The notes: generated by a model not told the origin, from the sequence alone. DNA of 64,000 bases from Paracoccus aminovorans (GCF_001546115.1 NZ_KQ955208.1:717653-781652), one strand, 5' to 3'. Counted from the first letter of the stretch, positions 17,554 through 26,819 are shown. Program-made: numbers and translations.

Positions 17554-18923
17554 GACGCCAACCCCAGAAAGGCAAAGAATCCCATCATATCCGTCATCGT
17601 GGTGACGAATGTCCCCGAAGCCAGCGCCGGGTCCAGCCCCAGCCGGCTGAGGCCCAGCGGCACCAGCACGCCCCCGGTCGCGGCGACGATCTGGTTCGCG
17701 ATCATCGCCATGCCCAGCACCGCCCCGATCATCGGCGCGCCCAGGATCAGGCTGCCGGCCAGGAACAGGATCACCGCCAGCCCCAGCCCGTTCAGCATCC
17801 CCGCCGCCAGTTCGCGCAGGATGACGCGGCGGGCGTTGGCGCTGGTCAGCTCGCGCGTGGCCAGCGCCCGCACGGCGACGGCCAGCGACTGCGTGCCGGC
17901 GATGCCGCCGGTCGAGGCGACGATGGGCATCAGCGCCGCGAGGATCACCAGCTGCGTCAGCGTCGATTCGAAGCGCGAGATCACCAGCGCCGACAGCGAG
18001 GCGGTGAACAGGTTCGTCACCAGCCAGGGCAGCCGCTGCCGCGCGGTCTGGAACGGCCCGTCCGAGACGTGGCTGTCGTCCGAGACCCGGGCCATGCGCA
18101 GGAAGTCCTCCTCGTGCTCCTCGTCCAGCACCGACATGGCGTCGTCGATGGTGATGACGCCGACCAGCCGGTCGTCCTCGTCCACCACCGGGGCCGAGAT
18201 CAGGTGATACTTGTTGAAGACATAGGCCACGTCGCCTTCCTCGGCCCGGGCGCTGATGGTGCGGAAACTGTCCTCGGTGATGGCGCGCAGGGCCACCTCG
18301 CGGCGCGAGGCCAGGAGCTTGCCCAGCGTGACATAGCCGACCGGGTGGCGGCGCGGATCGACCAGGATGACGTGATAGAACTGGTCGGGCAGCCATTCCT
18401 CGGCGCGCAGGAAGTCGATGGCCTCGCCCACGGTCCAGTGCTCGGGCGCGGTCACCACCTCGGACTGCATCAGCCGGCCGGCGGAATATTCGGGATAGTT
18501 CAGCGAGCGTTCGACCGCCGCCCGGTCGCTGTCGTCGAGCGCGGCCAGGATCTCCTGCTGCTCGGGCGCGTCCATATCCTCGATCAGGTCGACGACATCG
18601 TCGCTGTCCATCTCGCGCACGGCCTCGGCCAAGACTTCGCGCGGCAGCTGCTCGACCACCTCGTCGCGGATCGATTCGTCGATCTCGGACAGGATCTCGC
18701 CGTCGATCTCGCCGGAATAGAGATGCAGGAACTCGCGCCGCCGAGCGGGCGTCAGCTGCTCGATCAGGTCGGCGATATCGGCGGCATGCATCGGCTCCAA
18801 GAGCCCGTCCAGCGCCGGGCCGTCGCCGGCGTCGATGGCGGCATTGATCGCCTCCTGCCCGGCGCGGCTCAGCTGGAAATCGTCCTCGGGGATCTCGGTC
18901 TCGGCTTCGCGGGGCTCGGTCAT
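17538..18923 (-). CDS. mgtE: magnesium transporter MgtE
   Basis: Mg2+ channel/transporter of 461 residues. The acidic N-domain (about 20-150) has superhelical repeats (LPREVLAEAVREMDSDDVVDL). Two CBS domains (about 155-275) sense magnesium. Five membrane helices fill the C-terminal third, with the conserved STGGIAGTQSLAV pore segment and TTMTDMMGFF near the end. The preceding gene on the minus strand is hisN 76 bp upstream; mgtE and the cyclo-ligase gene overlap. Confidence 0.96.
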   Translation of the reverse strand: MTEPREAETEIPEDDFQLSRAGQEAINAAIDAGDGPALDGLLEPMHAADIADLIEQLTPARRREFLHLYSGEIDGEILSEIDESIRDEVVEQLPREVLAEAVREMDSDDVVDLIEDMDAPEQQEILAALDDSDRAAVERSLNYPEYSAGRLMQSEVVTAPEHWTVGEAIDFLRAEEWLPDQFYHVILVDPRRHPVGYVTLGKLLASRREVALRAITEDSFRTISARAEEGDVAYVFNKYHLISAPVVDEDDRLVGVITIDDAMSVLDEEHEEDFLRMARVSDDSHVSDGPFQTARQRLPWLVTNLFTASLSALVISRFESTLTQLVILAALMPIVASTGGIAGTQSLAVAVRALATRELTSANARRVILRELAAGMLNGLGLAVILFLAGSLILGAPMIGAVLGMAMIANQIVAATGGVLVPLGLSRLGLDPALASGTFVTTMTDMMGFFAFLGLASWILI

Positions 18924-18999
18924 CGGCTGGCTCCTCGGAACTCGGGGGCTGGGGCGAGGATTTCGGTCGGCGCCACCATAGGGGCGCGGCGCGCGGGGC

Positions 19000-19815
19000 T
19001 CAATCGCGGTTCAGAAGCGCCAGCGCCTCGGCATGCAGTTCGGCCGAGCCGGCGGCGAGGATGGTGCCGCCGTGATGCGCCGGGCCGCCCCGCCAGTCGG
19101 TGACCGTGCCGCCTGCCGCCCGCACCAGCGCGATGGGCGCGGCCACGTCATAGGGCTGCAACCCGGCCTCGATCACCAGGTCGACATGGCCGGCGGCCAG
19201 AAGCGCATAGGCATAGCAGTCGAGGCCATAGCGGGTCAGCCGCACTAGATCCGCGACGCGGCGAAAGGCGGTATGTTCGACGGGATTCCCGACCTCGGGA
19301 TAGGTGGTCATCAGCGTCGCCTGCGCCAGTGTCACGCCACGGCGCGTGGCCAGCGCCTGCTCGCCCGCGCGCGAGATCAGCCGGGCACGGCCGAAGCCGC
19401 CCTCGAAACGCTCGTCCAGATGCGGCTGGTCGACGATGCCATAGATCGGCCCCCCGGCATCCGAGAGGCCGATCAGCACGCCCCAGCTGGGCGCGCCGCA
19501 GATGAAGGCACGGGTGCCGTCGATCGGGTCCAGAACCCAGGTCAGGCCGCTCTGTCCGTTCTGGACACCGTATTCCTCGCCCAGGATCGCATCCTCGGGG
19601 CGCTCGGCGGCCAGGATCGCGCGCATGGCGCGTTCGCTGGCTCGGTCGGCCTCGGTCACCGGGTCGAAGCCGGCGCCCGCCTTGTTGTCGGGATGCAGCC
19701 CGGGACTGCGGAACAGGCCCAGGGTCTCGATCCGGGCCGCGTCGGCCAGGCGATGCGCCACGGCCATGATCCGCTCGGCCCCTTCGACAGGGATGTCTTG
19801 GTTCGCGCTTGTCAT
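19000..19815 (-). CDS. hisN: inositol-monophosphatase family protein, probable histidinol-phosphatase
   Basis: Mg2+-dependent phosphatase, 271 residues. Family motifs are GEE at 79-81, DPIDGT at 96-101 (metal ligands) and YDVAAPIALVRAAGG near 222. Closest in pattern to the HisN/HisK-type histidinol-phosphatases that complete histidine synthesis in organisms lacking HisB. inositol- or 3'-phosphoadenosine-phosphatase activity cannot be excluded. hisC elsewhere in the window fits the histidine role. Cytoplasmic. Confidence 0.88.
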   Translation of the reverse strand: MTSANQDIPVEGAERIMAVAHRLADAARIETLGLFRSPGLHPDNKAGAGFDPVTEADRASERAMRAILAAERPEDAILGEEYGVQNGQSGLTWVLDPIDGTRAFICGAPSWGVLIGLSDAGGPIYGIVDQPHLDERFEGGFGRARLISRAGEQALATRRGVTLAQATLMTTYPEVGNPVEHTAFRRVADLVRLTRYGLDCYAYALLAAGHVDLVIEAGLQPYDVAAPIALVRAAGGTVTDWRGGPAHHGGTILAAGSAELHAEALALLNRD

Positions 19816-19894
19816 CGCCTGCCCCCGTGCTTGCCTGGGCGCAGGTTTAGCCGCTCGGCTTCGGAAGCGGAAGCCTGTGCGGGCCGGCCGTCAA

Positions 19895-20254
19895 TCAGGC
19901 CGCGTCGGACAGCACCCGGGCCAGTTCGAAGATCTGGCGGCGCTGCGCCTCGGGCATGGCGTAATAGGCCCGGACCAGCTGCAGCGCTTCCTTGTCGGCC
20001 AGGATGTCGCCCTCGACCGCGTCGTGCAGATGCCCGTCCTCGAGCCCTTCGAAGAAGAAGCTGACCGGCACGTCCACCGCCTGGGCGATGTCCCACAGCC
20101 GGGACGCCGAGACGCGGTTCATCCCGGTCTCGTATTTCTGGATCTGCTGGAACTTGATCCCGACCTTCTCGGCCAGCTGCTGCTGGGTCATGCCGATCAT
20201 CCACCGCCGGTGGCGGATGCGCTTGCCGACATGGACGTCCACATTGTGCTTCAT
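19895..20254 (-). CDS. XRE-family transcriptional regulator
   Basis: A 119-residue DNA-binding protein. An HTH_3 domain covers residues 10-65 (TQQQLAEKVGIKFQQIQKYE). The C-terminal part (about 66-119) is helical and probably dimerises; it lacks a sensory domain. Similar proteins in Alphaproteobacteria resemble the SinR/Sma0350 type. It is divergent from the quinone reductase gene over 180 bp, which may contain its operator; no convincing palindrome was found there. Confidence 0.9.
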   Translation of the reverse strand: MKHNVDVHVGKRIRHRRWMIGMTQQQLAEKVGIKFQQIQKYETGMNRVSASRLWDIAQAVDVPVSFFFEGLEDGHLHDAVEGDILADKEALQLVRAYYAMPEAQRRQIFELARVLSDAA

Positions 20255-20434
20255 GGTAACACCTCACTCAATCTAAACGGGCGCTACACCAGTTTGACGC
20301 AATTTTCGAGTTCGATAATGTGGACCTGTCCAAAAAGACAATCGCGGACAGCCCTGCGGGCGGACTATCCGAAGCCCCGGGAAATACAGGAAAAACCAGC
20401 GCGAGATTCGCGTTTTCAGTCAGGAGTGTGAATC

Positions 20435-21403
20435 ATGGGCAGCGACTGGAACATGATGCAAATCAAGGAAATGGCGGGACTTCCCGTGCCAGGCGTGCTG
20501 CGCCTGCCGGAGCCCGGGCCCGGTCAGGTGCTGGTGCGGCTGCGCGCCGCTGCGCTGAATTTTGCCGATCTGCTGATGACCACCGGCCGCTACCAAGAGA
20601 CGCCGCCCCTGCCCTTCATCCCCGGGCTCGAGGGCGCGGGCGAGGTGCTGGCCGCCGGTCCGGGCGTCGACCTGGCGCCGGGCACCCGCGTCGCCGTGCA
20701 GGCCCAGGGCACCATGGCCGAGGCCAATCTCTTCGCCGCCGCCGATTGCCACCCGATCCCCGACGGCATGAGCCATGACGAGGCCGCGGGCTTCCTGATC
20801 GCCTATGGCACCAGCCATTTCGCCCTGACCCAGCGTGCCGGCCTGCGGGCGGGCGAGACGCTGGCCGTGCTGGGCGCCGCCGGCGGCGTCGGCCTGACCG
20901 CGGTCGAGATCGGCGCGGCGCTTGGCGCCCGCGTCATCGCCGTGGCCCGCGGCGCCGACAAGCTCGACATCGCCCGCGCGGCCGGCGCCGCCGAGACCAT
21001 CGACAGCGCCACCTGCCCCGACCTGCGCGCGGCGCTGCGCGATCTCGGCGGTGTCGACGTGGTCTATGACCCGGTCGGCGACGCCCCGGGCGAGGCCGCC
21101 TTCGGCGCGCTGCGCCCCGGCGGGCGCTTCCTGGTCATCGGCTTTGCCGGCGGCAAGCCGCCCGCCCTGCCCCTGAACCACGCGCTGGTCAAGAACATCG
21201 CCATCCACGGCTTCTATTGGGGCGGCTATCGCAAGCTCGACCCCGCCGCCCTGCGCCAGGACATCGCGGCGCTGTTTTCGCTTTACGCGCAGGGCCGGCT
21301 GCGCCCGCATGTCGGGGCCACCCTGCCGCTGGCGCAGCTTGCCGAGGGCTATGATCTGCTCGAGTCGCGGCGCTCGACCGGAAAGGTGATCGTTAGCCTA
21401 TGA
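20435..21403 (+). CDS. NADPH:quinone oxidoreductase family protein (zinc-independent MDR)
   Basis: Medium-chain reductase of 322 residues. The N-terminal catalytic fold has NFADLLMTTGRYQETPPLPF and PGLEGAGEV. The Rossmann NADPH site is VLGAAGGVGLTAVEIG (G147-G153). The structural and catalytic zinc cysteines of alcohol dehydrogenases are missing, which marks it as a quinone-reductase (QOR)/Qor2-like enzyme. The C-terminal SRRSTGKVIVS is standard. ATG 20435 has CAGGAG upstream. The substrate is unknown; it could reduce quinones or enoyl-CoA-like compounds. Confidence 0.9.
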   Translation: MGSDWNMMQIKEMAGLPVPGVLRLPEPGPGQVLVRLRAAALNFADLLMTTGRYQETPPLPFIPGLEGAGEVLAAGPGVDLAPGTRVAVQAQGTMAEANLFAAADCHPIPDGMSHDEAAGFLIAYGTSHFALTQRAGLRAGETLAVLGAAGGVGLTAVEIGAALGARVIAVARGADKLDIARAAGAAETIDSATCPDLRAALRDLGGVDVVYDPVGDAPGEAAFGALRPGGRFLVIGFAGGKPPALPLNHALVKNIAIHGFYWGGYRKLDPAALRQDIAALFSLYAQGRLRPHVGATLPLAQLAEGYDLLESRRSTGKVIVSL

Positions 21404-21525
21404 AATTTTCGTCAAAAGCCCCGCATTCCGGCGCGATCGCATTGAAATCTCGGGGCGCGTGACCGATATTTGCGGGGATGGTGGGCCGTAGCGGCCGCAC
21501 CGCGATTTTCGACCGGGGAGAACCT

Positions 21526-22269
21526 ATGCAAGATTACAATTCGATCCGCACGGCCGGGACCGCGACGCGCTCGGCTGCCGTGGATGAAGGGCTGCGCGCC
21601 TATATGAACAAGGTCTACGGCCTGATGGCCGTGGCCATGCTGGTGACCGCCGGCGCCGCCTGGGGCATCTCGGGCCTGGCCATGAACCCGGACGGCACGC
21701 TGACCTCGCTTGGCGCCGCGATCTATACCTCGCCGCTGCGCTGGGTGATCATGTTCGCGCCGCTGCTGGTGGTCTTCGGCTTCGGCGCCGCGCTGAACCG
21801 GCTCTCGGTCTCGGCCGCGACGACCGTGTTCTATGTCTTTGCCGCGCTGATGGGCCTGTCGATCAGCTGGATCTTCATGGTCTACACCAGCTTCTCGATC
21901 ATCCAGACCTTCCTGATCACGGCCATCGCCTTTGCCGGCCTGTCGCTTTACGGCTACACGACCAAGCGCGACCTGTCGGGCATGGGCACCTTCCTGATGA
22001 TGGGCCTGATCGGGCTGATCGTGGCCTCGATCGTGAACATCTTCCTGAAATCGGGCGCCATGCAATTTGCCATCTCGGCGATCGGCGTGCTGATCTTTGC
22101 CGGCCTGACCGCCTTCGACACGCAGAACATCAAGAACACCTATCTGCAACTGGCGAATTCGGACCGGGATTTCCTGGGCAAGGCCGCGATCATGGGCGCC
22201 CTGCAGCTCTACTTGGACTTCCTGAACCTGTTCATGTTCCTGCTGCAATTCATGGGCAACCGCGAGTGA
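21526..22269 (+). CDS. Bax inhibitor-1/YccA family membrane protein
   Basis: A 247-residue inner-membrane protein with seven hydrophobic helices and the family C-terminus (AFDTQNIKNTYLQL, then ALQLYLDFLNLFMFLL). Members act as pH-dependent calcium leak channels or modulate FtsH in E. coli (YccA). ATG 21526 follows GGGGAGAA. A terminator follows directly. The gene stands alone between the reductase gene and the convergent YcaQ-like gene. Confidence 0.94.
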   Translation: MQDYNSIRTAGTATRSAAVDEGLRAYMNKVYGLMAVAMLVTAGAAWGISGLAMNPDGTLTSLGAAIYTSPLRWVIMFAPLLVVFGFGAALNRLSVSAATTVFYVFAALMGLSISWIFMVYTSFSIIQTFLITAIAFAGLSLYGYTTKRDLSGMGTFLMMGLIGLIVASIVNIFLKSGAMQFAISAIGVLIFAGLTAFDTQNIKNTYLQLANSDRDFLGKAAIMGALQLYLDFLNLFMFLLQFMGNRE

Positions 22270-22296
22270 TCGCGACCCCAGGCTGACGCCATCGAA

Positions 22297-22322
22297 CCGC
22301 CGGGCACCCCCGGCGGTTTTTT
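22297..22322 (+). terminator. terminator of the Bax-inhibitor-1 gene
   Basis: CCGCCGGG and CCCGGCGG form a stem followed by six T residues. It abuts the stop codon of the convergent YcaQ-like gene. Confidence 0.85.
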
Positions 22323-23518
22323 CATGCCCGCAACCAGTTCGGGGCCAGGCGGATGTCCCGTCCCCCCGTCAGCGGCAACAGGCGCTGCAACTCGGCCATC
22401 AGCCCGGCCAGCCGCGCCTTGCCCATGCGCTGCCCCGGCTCGGGCCAGAAGGCGCGGACCGCCAGCGCGTCGCCGTCACGCCTGGCATCCAGCCGGCCGA
22501 TCAGCCGGTCGCCCTGCATCACGGGAAAGACGTAATAGCCGTATTGCCGCCGCGCCGCCGGCACGAAGATCTCGATGCGATAGCGAAAGCCGAACAGCCG
22601 CTCGGCCCGCGCCCGGTCGCGCAGCGCCGGATCAAAGGGCGACAAGAGCCGCACCCGGCCCGAAGGCTCGGGCAGCGCGGCGACCCGCTCGGCCAGGCCC
22701 GGCAGGGCATAGCTGCGCCGGCGCTGGCCGTCGGCGGCCTGGACTTCGATCTCGGCAATGCGGCCCGCCGCCAGGGCCCGGGCGCACCAGGCCTTCGCCT
22801 CGTCGGGCGTCGCGATCTGGAAGAACGCGGCCAGTTCGCCCGAGGTCGCGAAGCCCAGCCGCTCCAGCGCGGACGACAGCGCCCAGTCGAGGATCTCGGC
22901 ATCGTCGAGCCGCGCCGCCCGCTGCGCCTCGGGGATCACCCGCTCGGCCAGGTCATAGACCTTGCGAAAGCCGCTGCGGTGCCGGATCGCCAGCCGGCCC
23001 GAGCGCCACAGGTATTCCAGCGCCGTCTTGGACGGGTGCCAGTCCCACCAGCCGCCCGAGCCGCGCGGCTCGTCCCCGCCCAGGTCCGAAGTCGAGGCCG
23101 GGCCGTGATCGGCGATATGGCGCAGCACGCTGTCGAATTCCGCATCCCAGCCCTCGCGCCGCCATTTCGGCCAGCGGCGCTGCATGTGTGCCTCGTCCCG
23201 GGCGAATTTCAGCCGCCACATCGGATAGAAGCGCATCGGGATCACCGCGGCGTCATGGGTCCAGTGCTCGAACGCGGCACGCTGCCGGGCGATCAGCGAT
23301 TCCAGCGCCGCCGGGCGATACTGCCCGCGCCGCGACCACAGGATCAGGTCATGCGCCCGCGCCAGCGTGTTGACGCTGTCGACCTGCACGAAGCCCAGCG
23401 CGGTCAGCACGCCTTCCAGATCGGCGCCGCGCCCCGGGCCTGCGCCGGGCCGCAAGAGCAGGTGGCGGTCCAGGAACAGCCGGCGGGCGTCGCGGTTCGT
23501 CAGCAGGGGCAGCGTCAT
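22322..23518 (-). CDS. winged-helix DNA-binding protein, YcaQ/AlkZ-like DNA glycosylase family
   Basis: A 398-residue protein of the HTH_42 (DUF1006) family, whose members YcaQ and AlkZ remove alkylated bases and unhook interstrand crosslinks. Family segments seen are VQVDSVNTLARAHDLILWSR, FEHWTHDAAVIP and, near the C-terminus, LLSPFDPALRDR with FRYRIEIFVPAARRQYGYYVFP. The catalytic QxQ/QVD region matches QVDSV. Start ATG 23518 is chosen because upstream codons show no similarity. Divergent from bolA, 88 bp between starts. Confidence 0.88.
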   Translation of the reverse strand: MTLPLLTNRDARRLFLDRHLLLRPGAGPGRGADLEGVLTALGFVQVDSVNTLARAHDLILWSRRGQYRPAALESLIARQRAAFEHWTHDAAVIPMRFYPMWRLKFARDEAHMQRRWPKWRREGWDAEFDSVLRHIADHGPASTSDLGGDEPRGSGGWWDWHPSKTALEYLWRSGRLAIRHRSGFRKVYDLAERVIPEAQRAARLDDAEILDWALSSALERLGFATSGELAAFFQIATPDEAKAWCARALAAGRIAEIEVQAADGQRRRSYALPGLAERVAALPEPSGRVRLLSPFDPALRDRARAERLFGFRYRIEIFVPAARRQYGYYVFPVMQGDRLIGRLDARRDGDALAVRAFWPEPGQRMGKARLAGLMAELQRLLPLTGGRDIRLAPNWLRA

Positions 23519-23606
23519 GGCGTCCGTTCGAATGATGCGCGGGGAGGCGACCTTGCGGGGCGCCCGGGCTTGGCCTACATCATGCAGAACAAGGAAAGGA
23601 TCCGCC

Positions 23607-23849
23607 ATGGCAATGGAAGCCCATGACATCGAAGCCCTGATCCGCGCCGCCTTCCCGCAGGCACAGATCACGATCACCGACCTGGCCGGCGACGGCAACC
23701 ATTACGCGGCCGAGGTGATCGACGAGAGTTTCCGTGGCCTGAACCGGGTCCAGCAACAACGCGCGGTCTATGCCGCGCTGCAAGGCAAGATGGACGGGCC
23801 GAGCGGCGCGCTGCATGCGCTGGCGCTGACGACCAAGGCCCCCGAGTAA
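23607..23849 (+). CDS. BolA family protein
   Basis: An 80-residue BolA-like protein with the conserved [30 protein letters not shown]. BolA proteins bind [2Fe-2S] clusters together with monothiol glutaredoxins and act in iron sensing or cluster delivery. The next gene, 38 bp downstream, encodes exactly such a glutaredoxin, so the pair is almost certainly functional. Histidine in the DGNHY segment is a likely cluster ligand. ATG 23607 has AAGGAAAGGA upstream. Confidence 0.95.
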   Translation: MAMEAHDIEALIRAAFPQAQITITDLAGDGNHYAAEVIDESFRGLNRVQQQRAVYAALQGKMDGPSGALHALALTTKAPE

Positions 23850-23887
23850 ATCGCAAGCACGCCGTGCTTCAGCAAGGAACCGCAGAT

Positions 23888-24250
23888 ATGACCGACGCAC
23901 GCCAGCAGATCCAGCAGACCATCGACGGCCATGACGTCGTCCTGTTCATGAAGGGCACCAAGGAAATGCCGCAATGCGGCTTCTCCAGCCGCGTGGCCGG
24001 GGTGTTGAACTACATGAACGTCGATTATCGCGACGTGAACGTGCTGGCCGATGCCGACATCCGTCAGGGCATCAAGGATTTCTCGGACTGGCCGACCATC
24101 CCGCAGCTTTACGTCAAGGGCGAATTCGTCGGCGGCTGCGACATCATCACCGAGATGACGCTGTCGGGCGAGCTCGACCAGCTCTTCGACAAGGCCGGCG
24201 TCGCCTATGACAAGGACGCCGCGAACAAGATCCGCGAAGCGAACGCTTGA
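23888..24250 (+). CDS. grxD: monothiol glutaredoxin, Grx4 family
   Basis: A 120-residue CGFS-type glutaredoxin. Active-site CGFS starts at C30 (MPQCGFSS). Glutathione-binding residues include K22 (MKGT), the [11 protein letters not shown] loop and GGCDI. It carries a glutathione-ligated [2Fe-2S] cluster as homodimer or as heterodimer with BolA, encoded just upstream. Cytoplasmic; function in iron-sulfur trafficking is established for the family. Confidence 0.97.
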   Translation: MTDARQQIQQTIDGHDVVLFMKGTKEMPQCGFSSRVAGVLNYMNVDYRDVNVLADADIRQGIKDFSDWPTIPQLYVKGEFVGGCDIITEMTLSGELDQLFDKAGVAYDKDAANKIREANA

Positions 24251-24265
24251 ACGCCCCCCGCAGCG

Positions 24266-24293
24266 AAAAAGCCCGCCGTCCGGCGGGCTTTTT
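24266..24293. terminator. bidirectional terminator between grxD and the holin-like gene
   Basis: AAAAAGCCCGCC and GGCGGGCTTTTT are mirror complements, so both the plus-strand bolA-grxD transcript and the minus-strand gene ending at 24314 can stop here. Confidence 0.85.
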
Positions 24294-24313
24294 GCTGTTT
24301 TCACCAGCGCTCG

Positions 24314-24985
24314 TCACCAGCGCTCGTCGTCGTCCCAATCGTCTTCGGATCGGCGGCCGCCCAGGCGCGAGGCCAGGGTCATGCCGATCGCGAAGGCGCC
24401 GATCAGCGGCACAAAGGGCGCGGCGCGGGACTGGGTCGCACCTTGCGCGACGCGCTCGGCCGCATCCGCGGGCAGGCCCAGCTTGCGCGAGGCGCTCTCG
24501 CCCGCCTTGCGCACGGCACCGACGACACGGGCCTCGGTCCGGTCCGCGAAGCGGTCGGCACGATAGGCCAGAGTGTCGGCCACGGAATGCACCCGCTGGC
24601 TGGCCCGATCGACCATCTCGCCGGCCTTTTCCGAGGCACGGTCCAGGGTGCGATCCGCAAGCCCGCTGACCTTCTCGACCGCCGCATCGGCGGCAAGGTG
24701 CAGCTGCTGCTCGATCTCGGCCTTCAGCTCGTCGGTGCTGGGCGTCGGGTGACGCTCCTTGCCGCCGGCCAGCATCAGGATGATCCCGATCAGCAGGAAC
24801 CCGGTCCCGATCGCCAGCGAGGCCCAGAGCGGACCCCAGTGCAGGTGATAGGCCAGCCAGGTCCAGAGCGCCGCCAGCAGGAACCCCGCCGCCACCAGCA
24901 GCGCCACCCCTGCCCCGGCCATCAGCCCGGCACGGCGCAGCTTGTCCGTCAGGGCAAGCTGCAAGTTCCTGGTATAGGCGAACAT
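24314..24985 (-). CDS. phage-holin-like (YqjE type) membrane protein with 11-residue helical repeats
   Basis: A 223-residue protein. Two membrane helices lie at about 20-75 (GAGVALLVAAGFLLAALW and a second one). A long helix follows (about 85-185) in which 11-residue units recur: ADRTLDRASEK, AGEMVDRASQR, VHSVADTLAYR, ADRFADRTEAR. A further hydrophobic segment (FVPLIGAFAIGMTLASRL) and an acidic DDWDDDE tail close it. The holin name is by family resemblance only; no lysis role is implied. The gene is 10 bp downstream of the DUF883 gene and surely co-transcribed. A 13-base tandem duplication lies at its 3' end. Confidence 0.82.
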   Translation of the reverse strand: MFAYTRNLQLALTDKLRRAGLMAGAGVALLVAAGFLLAALWTWLAYHLHWGPLWASLAIGTGFLLIGIILMLAGGKERHPTPSTDELKAEIEQQLHLAADAAVEKVSGLADRTLDRASEKAGEMVDRASQRVHSVADTLAYRADRFADRTEARVVGAVRKAGESASRKLGLPADAAERVAQGATQSRAAPFVPLIGAFAIGMTLASRLGGRRSEDDWDDDERW

Positions 24986-24995
24986 GGCGGCGCGC

Positions 24996-25457
24996 TCAGC
25001 GACGGGCGATGATCAGGCCCAGCAGGAAGCCGACGCCGGCGGCGATGCCAAGCGCCTGCGCCGGGTTGCGGCGCACCATGGTCGAGACCTCGTCGTAATA
25101 CTCCTCGGCATGCTCGGCCATCTCGCCGGCACGGCGTTCGCCTTCGCGATACAGGCGGCGGGCTTCGCCGCGGGCGCGGTCGGCATAGTCGTGGCCGCGC
25201 TCGCGCGCCGCCTCGACATATTCCTCGCCGCGCTTGCGGGCGGTTTCGACGAATTCCTGGCCCTTTTCCCGCACCGTGTCATAAAGCTCGGCGCCGCGCT
25301 CGCGGGCGCTGTCCAGCGCCGCGCCGGCGTCGTCGGCCGCGTTGCGGGCGTGCCGGCCCATGTCGTCGGCGGCGTCGCGGGCATGTTGGCCGAGATCGTC
25401 CGCCGCCTTACGGGCTTCGTTCTTCATGTCCTCGGCGGTGGATTGAGGATTGGCCAT
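24996..25457 (-). CDS. DUF883 (ElaB/YqjD) family membrane-anchored protein with hendecad repeats
   Basis: A 153-residue protein. The C-terminal glycine-rich helix (about 131-150, ALGIAAGVGFLLGLI) is the membrane anchor; RNPAQALG before it is typical of the ElaB/YqjD family. Nearly all the rest is a repeated amphipathic helix: ARKAADDLGQH, ARDAADDMGRH and ARNAADDAGAA at 15-47. A second phase follows with ARERG/VREKG/ARKRG/ARERG/ARGEA at 51, 62, 73, 84 and 95. YqjD binds stationary-phase ribosomes in E. coli, but the 11-residue period also recalls LEA stress proteins. Function here is open. Confidence 0.85.
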   Translation of the reverse strand: MANPQSTAEDMKNEARKAADDLGQHARDAADDMGRHARNAADDAGAALDSARERGAELYDTVREKGQEFVETARKRGEEYVEAARERGHDYADRARGEARRLYREGERRAGEMAEHAEEYYDEVSTMVRRNPAQALGIAAGVGFLLGLIIARR

Positions 25458-25539
25458 GGCAATCTCCTTTCACAAGGCTGTATCGGTTTCGCAGACAGAA
25501 CCGCGACACCCCGCCGATTGTTCCACCGCCGGGCGCGAT

Positions 25540-26679
25540 TTAGGGCGCCTCGGGCAGCACCGCGTCAAAGGCCGGCAGCAGCCGCGCCAGGGTGCTGTCC
25601 ACGTCCTTGAGCTTGTCGAGCCCGAAAAGCCCGATGCGGAAGCTGCGAAAGCCTTCGCCCTCGCCGACCTGCAGGGGCACGCCGGCGGCGATCTGATAGC
25701 CCTCGGCCAGGAACTTCCTGCCGGTCGAGATCTCGGGGTCGTCGGTATAGCAGACCACCACGCCCGGCGCCGCAAAGCCATCGGCCGCGACCGAGCGCAG
25801 CCCGCGCCGCGCCAGGTCGGCGCGCACCGCGTCGCCCAGCCGCCATTGCGCCTCGCGCGCCGCTTCGAAGCCCAGGGCCCGGGTCTCGGCCATGGCGTCG
25901 CGCAAGCCGATCAGCGCATCGGTCGGCATGGTGGCATGATAGGCATGGCCGCCGTCCTCATAGGCCTTCATGATCGCGCGCCATTTCTTCAGGTCCAGCG
26001 CGAAGCTGTCGCTGGTCGTCTGATCCAGTCGTTCCAGCGCCCGGGCCGAGAACATCACCATCCCGGCCGAGGGCGAGGCCGACCAGCCCTTCTGCGGGGC
26101 CGAGATCAGCACGTCGACGCCGGTCGCGGCCATGTCGACCCAGATCGCGCCCGAGGCGATGCAGTCCAGCACCATGATCGCGCCCACCTCATGCGCGGCA
26201 TCGGCCAGCGCCTTGATATAATCGTCGGGCAGGATCATCCCCGCCGCCGTCTCGACATGCGGGGCGAAGATCGCCTCGGGGCGGGTCTCGCGGATCCGGG
26301 CCACCACCTCCTCGATGGGCGCGGGGGCGAAGGGGGCGCGCGGCTCGTTCCCGGCCGGGCGGGCCATCATCACCGTAGTCTCGCGCGCGAAGCCGCCGGC
26401 CTCGAAGATCTGGCTCCAGCGGAAGCTGAAGAAGCCGTTGCGGATGATCAGCGCATAGGCATCGCGGCCGAACTGCCGCGCCACCGATTCCATCGCGCAG
26501 GTGCCGCCGCCGGGGACCAGCGCCACCGCTTCGGCGCGATAAACCTCGCGCAGGTTGGCCGAAATCTCGCGCATGGCGGCTTGGAACCGCTGCGACATGT
26601 GGTTGAGCGAGCGGTCGGTAAAGACGACCGAGAATTCCTGAAGCCCCTCGGGGTCCACGTCTGGGCGAAGTCCGGGCAT
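25540..26679 (-). CDS. PLP-dependent class V aminotransferase (alanine-glyoxylate aminotransferase family)
   Basis: A 379-residue fold-type I aminotransferase. PLP lysine is K197 in LISAPQKGWS; PGGGTCAMESVARQF is the phosphate-binding region, and the C-terminal domain has VCYTDDPEIS and GYQIAAGVPL. The family includes alanine-glyoxylate, serine-pyruvate and ureidoglycine-glyoxylate aminotransferases; sequence alone does not choose. Start ATG 26679 follows GAAGGAC. It is divergent from a polyamine/glutamine amidotransferase cluster, suggesting a nitrogen-scavenging role (inference). Confidence 0.9.
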   Translation of the reverse strand: MPGLRPDVDPEGLQEFSVVFTDRSLNHMSQRFQAAMREISANLREVYRAEAVALVPGGGTCAMESVARQFGRDAYALIIRNGFFSFRWSQIFEAGGFARETTVMMARPAGNEPRAPFAPAPIEEVVARIRETRPEAIFAPHVETAAGMILPDDYIKALADAAHEVGAIMVLDCIASGAIWVDMAATGVDVLISAPQKGWSASPSAGMVMFSARALERLDQTTSDSFALDLKKWRAIMKAYEDGGHAYHATMPTDALIGLRDAMAETRALGFEAAREAQWRLGDAVRADLARRGLRSVAADGFAAPGVVVCYTDDPEISTGRKFLAEGYQIAAGVPLQVGEGEGFRSFRIGLFGLDKLKDVDSTLARLLPAFDAVLPEAP

Positions 26680-26819
26680 GGTCTGTCCTTCATTGCTGAT
26701 CTGCGGGTCCGACCCTAGCGCGGGGCGCGCGCCCGGGCCAGCCCCGCCATAAGTCGCAGCCTCTTGCCCGCGGCGGGCGGCGCGACTAGCTTTGCACCTG
26801 GACAATCAACAGGCCAATC

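Noticed and set aside
24314..24985. Phage lysis holin
   Set aside because: The family label is phage holin, but there are no endolysin or phage genes around, and the long repeat helix does not fit a lysis protein.
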